A DNA stretch of 5,354 bases from assembly GCA_023300365.1 (NCBI GenBank), contig JALZWD010000027.1:1-5354 (forward strand), written 5' to 3'. The notes under the pieces were generated by a model. The model saw nothing but the letters and a program-made list of their open reading frames with translations. It ran no database searches and was not told the origin of the DNA. Numbering within the stretch: position 1 is the stretch's first letter; each line of letters begins with the position of its first letter. Made by a program: the position numbers and the translations under genes. Positions 1 through 4,836 of this stretch are shown here, piece by piece. The stretch comes from Flavimaricola sp. (GTDB lineage: Bacteria > Pseudomonadota > Alphaproteobacteria > Rhodobacterales > Rhodobacteraceae).

Positions 1-93
1 GCCTTCGGTCTCTCAAACACGGGCCATACATTTGGCGCGTCACTGACACCGCCGGAAAAATTCGCGCTGATCGAGTTCCTCAAAACCCTATAA
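1..93 (+). CDS. C-terminal end of a probable c-type cytochrome / di-heme peroxidase-like protein (5' partial)
   Basis: Reading frame 1 is open from the window edge to a TAA at 91-93 and gives 30 residues ending in LIEFLKTL. The tail contains SNTGHTFG followed by LTPPEKFALIEFLKTL. This pattern (a Gly-His-x-Phe-Gly segment, then a short helix ending the protein with a 'LIxFLKTL'-type sequence) is what I associate with the C-termini of di-heme cytochrome c peroxidase / RoxA-like periplasmic cytochromes. The heme-binding CxxCH motifs would lie upstream, outside the window, so heme binding cannot be confirmed here. The identification rests on a short tail. The frame and stop are well supported; the family is tentative. 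Confidence 0.5.
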   Translation, partial: AFGLSNTGHTFGASLTPPEKFALIEFLKTL

Positions 94-96
94 CTC

Positions 97-135
97 AAAC
101 CCGCCAAGGCCTTCCGCTCGCCGCACCACGGGTTT
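97..135 (+). terminator. Possible weak terminator-like inverted repeat
   Basis: AAACCCG (97-103) is the exact reverse complement of CGGGTTT (129-135), separated by 25 nt that contain the palindrome AAGGCCTT (106-113). It lies 3 nt after the cytochrome-like stop codon and before the first Lin0512 gene. No long T-run follows: the TTT is part of the stem and is followed by ACAAAG. If it terminates transcription it is not a canonical intrinsic terminator. It could be a chance repeat. Confidence 0.25.
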
Positions 136-167
136 ACAAAGTCGCAAACGACAACAGGAACCACACC

Positions 168-527
168 ATGCCCAAACACCGCGTCCTCACCGAATTTGGC
201 ATGGGAACAAGCTTGCGCCGTGGCGACTATACCCAAGCCGCCAAACGCGCCCTACAAGACGCGCTTTGGCACAATTCCATCAACATGGCCGAGCTCTTCG
301 GCTTTCCCAAAGAGGCGATGATCGTCGACGTCGAAATCGCCTGTCAAAACCCTGATGCCGTCGACACAAGCGCCATCACAGACATATTTCCCTACGGCCA
401 AATCTCCGTAAAAACTGCGCCCGGCGGCCTCGATATCCCACGCCCACAGGGCCAAGACGGTTCCGGCCACCCCACCATCATCGCCCACGCCGCGATCAAT
501 GTGTCCTTTGACATGGAGCGCACATAA
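168..527 (+). CDS. Lin0512 family protein, copy A (function unknown)
   Basis: The 119-residue product matches the usual length of the Lin0512 family (about 115-120 aa, function unknown). Visible family features are an N-terminal strand followed by a Gly-x-Gly loop (residues 11-13), the helix segment AAKRALQDALWHNS (24-37), and a PYGQISVKTAPGG stretch in the second half. The ATG at 168 is chosen because AGGAA at 156-160 lies 7 nt upstream. As I recall, the family signature is GxGxDxHG; here it reads GMGTSLRR (residues 11-18), so the Asp, His and final Gly are replaced by Ser, Arg and Arg. The stop TAA overlaps the start of copy B by one base (TAATG), which implies translational coupling. The product has no signal peptide or membrane segment, so it should be cytoplasmic. 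The family call is firm; the role is unknown. Confidence 0.85.
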   Translation: MPKHRVLTEFGMGTSLRRGDYTQAAKRALQDALWHNSINMAELFGFPKEAMIVDVEIACQNPDAVDTSAITDIFPYGQISVKTAPGGLDIPRPQGQDGSGHPTIIAHAAINVSFDMERT

Positions 528-892
528 TGGACCACCGCATCATTATTGAGATGGGCGCAGGCAACAACCTGCACGCAATGGACTACCAAAAGGCCGCAAC
601 CCGCGCGATCCAAGACGCCTTTCGCCACTCAACCTTGCCGATTTTCGACAGCATCGGCCTAGACCACACCAACATGCGCGTCCAAGTTACCGTGGGCGTG
701 CAAGAGCCGGAAAAAGTCGACGCAGCGGCCCTTCAAACGGTCCTGCCACGCGGCAAAGCAAGCGTGTCGGTGGTCTTCGGCGGCCAAAACGTGACCAACC
801 CAGAAACGGGTGACACCGCCGTTATCGCAACCGCGGCGGTTGAGGCCTTTGTGCCATCACAATCGGAAAAATGGCGCCTCACAACGCCTTAG
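527..892 (+). CDS. Lin0512 family protein, copy B (function unknown)
   Basis: The 121-residue product is a clear paralog of the protein encoded just upstream. Both begin with a beta strand and E-[FM]-G-x-G, then DY-x-x-AA-x-RA-[IL]-QDA and a His-containing helix end, and both have a later P-x-G-[QK]-x-SV segment. The ATG at 527-529 shares its A with the TAA of copy A, and GGAG at 515-518 lies 8 nt upstream inside copy A, so the two are almost certainly co-translated. The signature loop reads GAGNNLHA (residues 10-17): relative to GxGxDxHG the His is kept, Asp becomes Asn and the last Gly becomes Ala. The C-terminus (about residues 110-121) extends past the conserved part and overlaps the convergent GNAT-like gene by 14 bp. 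A heteromer of A and B is a reasonable inference but cannot be seen from sequence alone. Confidence 0.85.
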   Translation: MDHRIIIEMGAGNNLHAMDYQKAATRAIQDAFRHSTLPIFDSIGLDHTNMRVQVTVGVQEPEKVDAAALQTVLPRGKASVSVVFGGQNVTNPETGDTAVIATAAVEAFVPSQSEKWRLTTP

Positions 893-1988
893 AAAAAAGG
901 TGAAGCCGGTGCATTTTGCCCGCGCCAGACTTGGCCTTTTGCGCCAACGACGCGCCATTGCTGTCACCAATCCACGTGTTCCCCAGGGTCTTGTATCCCG
1001 CCGCTTTGGCCCCCGTAATCACCCGGTTTAACACCACAGGATTTACCCCGCGCCCCTGCAGATCCGGCATCACACCCGAAAAAATCAATACCGCCCGATC
1101 ATTGTGCATCCGGTGCCGCAAAAAATGCCAAGGCGCACTAAGCCCCATCCGCGACCGCACCTTTTTTAAAAACGGGTTCATATCCGGCACGCAAATAATA
1201 CAGGCCGCGGGCTTACCCTCTTTGTGCAACACCGCCGAAATACGCGGGTCCATCACCCATTTCATATCTTTGGCCTGAAAGTGAAACTCCTGCGCATTCA
1301 CCGGCACAAACATTGGATTTTTCGCAAAAGACGCATTCAAGATCAGCCGCGCCTCTTCCATCCGCGCAGGGATCGTGCGGCGCGTGATCGGCGCAAACTC
1401 AAACGCCGGATCATCGATAATCGCTTGGCTCTTGGACGTAATCACAGGCGGCGCGGCCGTCTCCAAATCCACCTCAAATGTCGTCATCCCAAAATCGGCG
1501 CCATAACCGTTCTGCTCCAAAAACGCAGCGATATGCGGCGGTGACCAGACCAAATCAGTATAAGGCGCATGGGCGAACCCGCCGGTAACAACACCCATCT
1601 GTTGCATCGCCGTCAGGTTAAAATTCCCGCAAATCTCCCCAAGCCCCCGCGCACGGCACCACGCCTCCGCCGCCTTCAAAAGCGCCGCGGCGGCTTCGGC
1701 ATCCTCCGCCACATCAAAATATCCAAAATACCCGCGCCGCAAATCAAACGCGGCATTCGACGCGCCGTGTTCATGCGCCGTGATCCGCCCAACAACACGC
1801 CCCCCGCGGTGCGCCGTCCAATAGGCCAAATCGCTTGATCCATCGGCAAACAATGGGTTCGTGTTCACATCCACAAACCGTTTCAAATCGCTCTTAAGCG
1901 GCGAAACATACGCCGATCTCGCACCATAAGCCTCGAAAGGTGCCGCAAAAAAGCTCTCGAAATCACCCTGCCTTAGATCAATCTCCAC
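879..1988 (-). CDS. GNAT-like N-acyltransferase, two-domain protein
   Basis: The 369-residue protein resembles a group of roughly 370-390 aa acyl-CoA N-acyltransferase-fold proteins, to which I think E. coli YghO belongs; in some alphaproteobacterial genomes such genes are labelled only as GNAT or hypothetical proteins. The N-terminal half has a GNAT-like strand RVVGRITAHEH (64-74), a helix ending in AWCRARGLGEI, and GGFAHAPYTDLVWSPPHIAAFLEQNGYG (136-163, in segments), which corresponds to the family's Pro-rich strand and 'LE..GY' helix. The C-terminal half carries LQGRGV (310-315), which fits the Q/RxxGxG/A acyl-CoA pyrophosphate loop, then a GYKTL strand and WIGDSN (339-344). The start is GTG at 1988-1986, with GAGGA at 1999-1995 spaced 6 nt; the nearby ATG at 1995 is out of frame and stops at once. 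The gene lies 70 nt downstream of the MttB-family gene. Acceptor substrate is unknown. Confidence 0.75.
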   Translation of the reverse strand: MEIDLRQGDFESFFAAPFEAYGARSAYVSPLKSDLKRFVDVNTNPLFADGSSDLAYWTAHRGGRVVGRITAHEHGASNAAFDLRRGYFGYFDVAEDAEAAAALLKAAEAWCRARGLGEICGNFNLTAMQQMGVVTGGFAHAPYTDLVWSPPHIAAFLEQNGYGADFGMTTFEVDLETAAPPVITSKSQAIIDDPAFEFAPITRRTIPARMEEARLILNASFAKNPMFVPVNAQEFHFQAKDMKWVMDPRISAVLHKEGKPAACIICVPDMNPFLKKVRSRMGLSAPWHFLRHRMHNDRAVLIFSGVMPDLQGRGVNPVVLNRVITGAKAAGYKTLGNTWIGDSNGASLAQKAKSGAGKMHRLHLFSKAL

Positions 1989-2005
1989 GCCCCATCCTCA
2001 CACAG

Positions 2006-2024
2006 GATTTCTTCACAAGAAATC
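2006..2024. repeat. Perfect AT-rich inverted repeat between the mttB-like and GNAT-like genes
   Basis: GATTTCTT (2006-2013) and AAGAAATC (2017-2024) are exact reverse complements around a 3-nt CAC loop, an 8-bp stem. In the minus-strand transcript it sits after the methyltransferase stop and ends 6 nt before the GAGGA ribosome-binding site of the GNAT-like gene. There is no T-run downstream on the minus strand, so it is not a canonical terminator. It could be an operator, an mRNA-end or processing hairpin, or a structure affecting translation of the GNAT-like gene. Confidence 0.45.
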
Positions 2025-2031
2025 AGACCGA

Positions 2032-2046
2032 AATCTTCAAGAGATT
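2032..2046. repeat. Short second inverted repeat in the same intergenic gap
   Basis: AATCT (2032-2036) pairs with AGATT (2042-2046) around TCAAG, directly beside the stronger hairpin at 2006-2024. The hexamer GAAATC occurs at both 2019-2024 and 2030-2035 and can pair with GATTTC at 2006-2011 in either case, so two alternative foldings are possible. With only 5 bp and AT-rich content, chance is quite possible. Confidence 0.2.
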
Positions 2047-2058
2047 CCCCCCCTCATA

Positions 2059-3618
2059 TCAAAAATCGGTCGGCGCCCCACCTTCGGCTTTGCGCCGCTC
2101 CACAAACGCCGCCAGCTCCTCTTTGATCGCCACATCCAATTCGGGCGCCTCAAACCCCGCAATGATGTCCTTAAACACCCCATGCGCCCGCTCGGCGGTC
2201 CATTGCCCGCCCGCCGCCTCAAACGCCTCGTAATTGCGCCAATCGCTTACAATCGGCGCATAAAACGCGGTCTCATAACGATCCTGCGTGTGTTGTAATC
2301 CAAAGAAATGCCCGTTCGGCCCCACTTCACGCACGGCCTCCACGGCGATATCATCCACACCCGTCGCCACCACTTCTGGCTCCATATACCGCTGGATCAT
2401 CTGCAAAACTTCGCAATCCATGATAAATTTCTCAGGGCTCGCAATCAGCCCACCCTCAAGCCATCCGGCCGCGTGATACACAATATTCGTCCCCGACTGC
2501 ACCGCCGACCACAGCGAATTTGACGTCTCCCACATCGCCTGCCCATCGGGCACATTGGCGGCACAAACACCGCTGGCGCGCATCGGCAATTTGTAAAACC
2601 GCGCCATCTGCCCTGTCATTTGCGTCGCGCGCATATATTCCGGCGTGCCAAAGGCGGGCGCACCCGTCTTCATATCCACATTCGATGTAAACGTTCCAAT
2701 CACACAAGGCGCACCGGGCCGCACATATTGGAACAACGCCACCGCACTCAACGCCTCGGCAATCGACAGTGTCACCGCCCCCGACATCGTCACAGGCGCC
2801 ATCGCCCCGGCAAGGGTGAACGGCGTGACCACCACCGCCTGCCCTTTGCGGATCATCCGCAAACACCCATCAATCATCGGAATGTCGTGCTTAAGCGGCG
2901 ATGTGGAATTGATGTTGGTATACATCCGCGGCGTGGCTTCAAACTCCGCGTCACTTAGCCCCCCGGCAATCCGCACCATCTCCATCACATCCTCAACCCG
3001 CTCCTTGCCCAATGAATAGGCGTGGCAGGCTTTGTCGGTCAAAAGCAGCTTGTCATGCACCACATCCAAATGCCGGACGCTGGCATGAATATCGACGGGC
3101 TCAACCGGATAGCCGCCCGCAAAATGGATGCAGTTGAAATATTGGGTCAGCTTGATCAGGTTGGCACAATGCTCCCGCGTGCCCGCCACCTTGCCGCCGG
3201 TGCTCACGTCCCAATAATTCGGCGGCGACGAGACATTGCCAAACAACATATGCTTGCCGCCAATCGGGATTTTCCGGTCGGGATTGCGCGGCGTAATGTC
3301 AAACTGCTCGGGCGCATGGGCCAGCATCTCCATCACCCACTCGCGCCCCATCCGAACGTTGGTGCCCGCAACGGTACACCCCGCCTCGCGGAATATTTCC
3401 AAGGCCTCTTCGTTAAGAAACTCAATGCCGATATCCTCCAGAATCTGCATCGCGCCGTTATGAATGGCCTGCACGCCGTCTTCGCCCAATGGTTCGGTCG
3501 GGCGGTCGGTGTTCTCAATGATCCGCCACGGCATTTGGTCAATCACCGCCCCGCCGCGCCGCGCGGCATTTCCGGCCCGTCCGCCGCCGCGGCGTCTGCG
3601 TGGTGCATCATCTGGCAT
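2059..3618 (-). CDS. MttB-family (trimethylamine/betaine-type) corrinoid methyltransferase, non-pyrrolysine
   Basis: The 519-residue product belongs to the MttB superfamily (COG5598), cytoplasmic TIM-barrel enzymes that move a methyl group from a methylated amine to a cognate corrinoid protein. Recognisable parts are MQILEDIGIEFLNEEALEIFREAGC (57-81, in segments), LFGNVSSPPNYWD (125-137), the barrel segments TPFTLAGAMAPVTMSGAVTL (265-284) and GAPAFGTPEYM (319-329), and an extended C-terminus. The frame has no in-frame amber codon, so it is the non-pyrrolysine type, whose characterised members act on glycine betaine, proline betaine, carnitine or gamma-butyrobetaine (MtgB, MtpB, MtcB, MtyB). 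The substrate cannot be told here. ATG at 3618 is chosen because GGGAGAG lies just upstream; the frame stays open to 3765, but that would overlap the HAD gene and precede the conserved start. Residues 7-23 are Arg/Gly-rich. No corrinoid protein gene is nearby. The family call is firm. Confidence 0.92.
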   Translation of the reverse strand: MPDDAPRRRRGGGRAGNAARRGGAVIDQMPWRIIENTDRPTEPLGEDGVQAIHNGAMQILEDIGIEFLNEEALEIFREAGCTVAGTNVRMGREWVMEMLAHAPEQFDITPRNPDRKIPIGGKHMLFGNVSSPPNYWDVSTGGKVAGTREHCANLIKLTQYFNCIHFAGGYPVEPVDIHASVRHLDVVHDKLLLTDKACHAYSLGKERVEDVMEMVRIAGGLSDAEFEATPRMYTNINSTSPLKHDIPMIDGCLRMIRKGQAVVVTPFTLAGAMAPVTMSGAVTLSIAEALSAVALFQYVRPGAPCVIGTFTSNVDMKTGAPAFGTPEYMRATQMTGQMARFYKLPMRASGVCAANVPDGQAMWETSNSLWSAVQSGTNIVYHAAGWLEGGLIASPEKFIMDCEVLQMIQRYMEPEVVATGVDDIAVEAVREVGPNGHFFGLQHTQDRYETAFYAPIVSDWRNYEAFEAAGGQWTAERAHGVFKDIIAGFEAPELDVAIKEELAAFVERRKAEGGAPTDF

Positions 3619-3673
3619 GTCGTCTCTCCCTTGGGGCCGTGGTCTTCGCTCCCATGATCGCGTCACTGCCTTC

Positions 3674-3700
3674 GCGATGGCGGCCCTTCCGCGACATCGC
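3674..3700. repeat. Imperfect hairpin between the HAD and mttB-like genes
   Basis: In + strand order GCGATG (3674-3679) plus GCGG (3680-3683) pairs with CCGC (3689-3692) plus CATCGC (3695-3700), leaving a CCCTT loop and a 2-nt GA bulge. That gives ten base pairs in the 97-nt gap, about 16 nt after the HAD stop in the minus-strand transcript and about 55 nt before the methyltransferase start. No T-run follows, so it may act as an intercistronic processing or attenuation structure rather than a terminator. It could also be chance in GC-rich DNA. Confidence 0.35.
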
Positions 3701-3715
3701 CTGTCGGTTTTGTCC

Positions 3716-4408
3716 CTAGCCGTCCAACCAATCAGGCAGATGCGCAATGCTGGGCAAAACCACATCCGCCGCTGGGGCCAAATCCTGTGCGGTGGCCACC
3801 CCCGTCAGCACACCCACGGTCACAAATCCCGCCGCTCGGCCCGCATGCAAATCATGCAAACTATCGCCCACCATCGCACAGTGCGCAGGGTTCAGGCCAA
3901 GCGTGCTGGCAAAGGCGTCCAATTGGCCCGTGCTAGGTTTGCCACCAAATCCACTGTCATATCCGGCGATAAAATCGAACGATTGCTCAACCCCCGCGGC
4001 GCGCAACTGCGCCCGCGCCGGATACTCGCTATCGTTGGTTGCGATCCCCAAATCCAAGCCACGCGCGCTCAATCCCAACAAAAATGGCACCAATGGGGTC
4101 ACCTCCACCTGTGGCACATCGGCGGTCTGCGCATTCATCCGCGCGATCAGGGCTGTCTGCGATGTCTCGGGCAAAAAAGGGAGGGCGGCCCCACTCACGT
4201 CTTCGACCGTGCCCGCAATAACAATGCTGTCGCGCTCAAACGCTTCACGCTCCAGGTCATACCCCAAGGCCTCGGCCAATCGCCGCACAAGGGCCGCGTC
4301 GCCCCCCGTTTCCGCGATCAAAAAACTGCGCGTCCACGCCCCCCATGTGGCGTTAAAATCAAAAAGTGTGCCGTCCTTGTCGAACAAAATACCTTGGATT
4401 TCTGGCAT
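3716..4408 (-). CDS. HAD-superfamily hydrolase, phosphoglycolate phosphatase-like
   Basis: The 230-residue protein shows all four HAD motifs. Motif I is FDKDGTLFD (9-17) with nucleophile D10 and acid/base D12; motif II is GIATND (121-126) with T124; motif III is GGKPS with K157; motif IV is VGDSLHD (180-186) with D182 and D186. The helical cap between motifs I and II (roughly residues 18-110) and the length fit subfamily I enzymes of the Gph/PGP type, which hydrolyse small phosphate esters such as 2-phosphoglycolate using Mg2+. Substrate cannot be fixed from motifs. The start is ATG at 4408, preceded by a strong GGGAGG (4418-4413) 4 nt away; an upstream in-frame ATG at 4498 would overlap the DUF3572 gene and add 30 residues ahead of the HAD fold. 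The gene lies 52 nt after DUF3572 and 97 nt before the methyltransferase gene, on the same strand. Confidence 0.88.
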   Translation of the reverse strand: MPEIQGILFDKDGTLFDFNATWGAWTRSFLIAETGGDAALVRRLAEALGYDLEREAFERDSIVIAGTVEDVSGAALPFLPETSQTALIARMNAQTADVPQVEVTPLVPFLLGLSARGLDLGIATNDSEYPARAQLRAAGVEQSFDFIAGYDSGFGGKPSTGQLDAFASTLGLNPAHCAMVGDSLHDLHAGRAAGFVTVGVLTGVATAQDLAPAADVVLPSIAHLPDWLDG

Positions 4409-4426
4409 GCAGCCTCCCTTTCTCAG

Positions 4427-4437
4427 CACGTCACGTG
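4427..4437. promoter_or_regulatory. Palindrome CACGTCACGTG upstream of the HAD gene
   Basis: CACGT and ACGTG are perfect inverted repeats around a central C. The site lies in the 52-nt gap between DUF3572 and the HAD gene, 8 nt upstream of the HAD ribosome-binding site on the minus strand. An operator or internal promoter element is possible, but one 11-bp site is weak evidence. Confidence 0.2.
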
Positions 4438-4460
4438 TCTTAACACCAAAGGCCCACGGC

Positions 4461-4739
4461 TCAGGTCCACTCCACCCGTTCCGCACCGGGCAATGCATAG
4501 CGCGCGCGCAATGGATCCTCGTATTTCAGGTCCGATTGATCACAAAACGCCATCACCATCGCGTCATCCGAGGTTAAGAATTCAAGCACCGATGCCATAA
4601 AAGCAGGATCACGCGCACGTTCTCGCGCATCCTCCGCCGCGGCCCCCGTAGCCCCAAGAAAAACAGGCCAAAGCTCGTCATCCCCGGCCAACCAGCCAAG
4701 GGCACGCAACGCAATTAGTTCGGCCTGTTCACCAGTCAT
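4461..4739 (-). CDS. DUF3572 family protein
   Basis: The 92-residue protein matches the DUF3572 family of small alphaproteobacterial proteins of unknown function in length and pattern. Visible features are an N-terminal helix AELIALRALGWLAGDDEL (6-23), the FLGATG segment (27-32), an acidic/basic helix with DPAFMASVLEFLTSDDAMVM (44-63), AFCDQSDLKY (64-73), and the C-terminal ALPGAERVEWT. It has no signal peptide or membrane segment. The start at ATG 4739 is supported by AAGGTG (4750-4745) with 5-nt spacing. It is transcribed divergently from the response regulator across a 97-nt gap, an arrangement I associate with Rhodobacterales, and it leads the minus-strand gene series. No function is known to me. 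Confidence 0.85.
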   Translation of the reverse strand: MTGEQAELIALRALGWLAGDDELWPVFLGATGAAAEDARERARDPAFMASVLEFLTSDDAMVMAFCDQSDLKYEDPLRARYALPGAERVEWT

Positions 4740-4836
4740 TTAGACACCTTACTCAAAACGAAACGGTTTCTTAACCATTCGAATGCCATCCTACATCAGA
4801 GGAAAGGCCAAAACGGCCAATCGGGAGGTTTATACA
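4740..4836. promoter_or_regulatory. Divergent promoter region between DUF3572 and the PleD-like gene
   Basis: This 97-nt AT-richer gap must hold the promoters for both genes unless transcripts enter from elsewhere. It contains GAAACGGTTTC (4760-4770, 5-bp arms), the 10-bp perfect palindrome CATTCGAATG (4776-4785), and GGCC-N5-GGCC (4806-4818). TTAACCAT (4771-4778) overlaps the palindrome. I could not assign confident -35 and -10 elements. The ribosome-binding sites are AAGGTG for the minus-strand gene and GGGAGG (4823-4828) for the plus-strand gene. Confidence 0.55.
4771..4785 (+). promoter_or_regulatory. Candidate CtrA half-site TTAACCAT
   Basis: TTAACCAT (4771-4778) equals the half-motif reported for CtrA-bound promoters in Caulobacter. 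The full consensus is TTAA-N7-TTAA; the second half here reads AATG at the correct 7-nt spacing, matching only partly. The site is in a divergent promoter next to a PleD-type gene, where CtrA control would make sense. CtrA binding is an inference from one 8-bp match. Confidence 0.35.

Noticed and set aside
2047..2053. Run of seven C in the mttB/GNAT gap, considered as a phase-variation tract
   Set aside because: It lies outside both coding regions and is only 7 bases long; no sign that it alters a reading frame or promoter spacing.
2059..3618. Possible pyrrolysine-containing methyltransferase
   Set aside because: The whole frame is open without any TAG, so no amber readthrough is needed.
3022..3657. 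A 211-codon open frame on the + strand
   Set aside because: Antisense to the well-supported methyltransferase gene; no family pattern and no convincing ribosome-binding site.
3619..3765. 49-codon N-terminal extension of the mttB-like gene
   Set aside because: It would overlap the end of the HAD gene, has no family similarity, and a better ribosome-binding site (GGGAGAG) precedes ATG 3618.
4409..4498. 30-codon N-terminal extension of the HAD gene
   Set aside because: It would place residues ahead of the HAD fold and overlap DUF3572; GGGAGG before ATG 4408 gives the standard start, with motif I beginning about 9 residues in.
3747..4577. A 276-codon open frame on the + strand
   Set aside because: Antisense to the HAD gene with all four catalytic motifs; composition is low-complexity Ala/Ser/Pro/Arg, typical of a shadow.
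3464..4600. A 378-codon open frame on the + strand
   Set aside because: It lies antisense to the mttB-like, HAD and DUF3572 genes, and its translation is Arg/Pro/His-rich with no recognisable domain; the opposite strand has clear families with good ribosome-binding sites. It is a GC-driven shadow frame.
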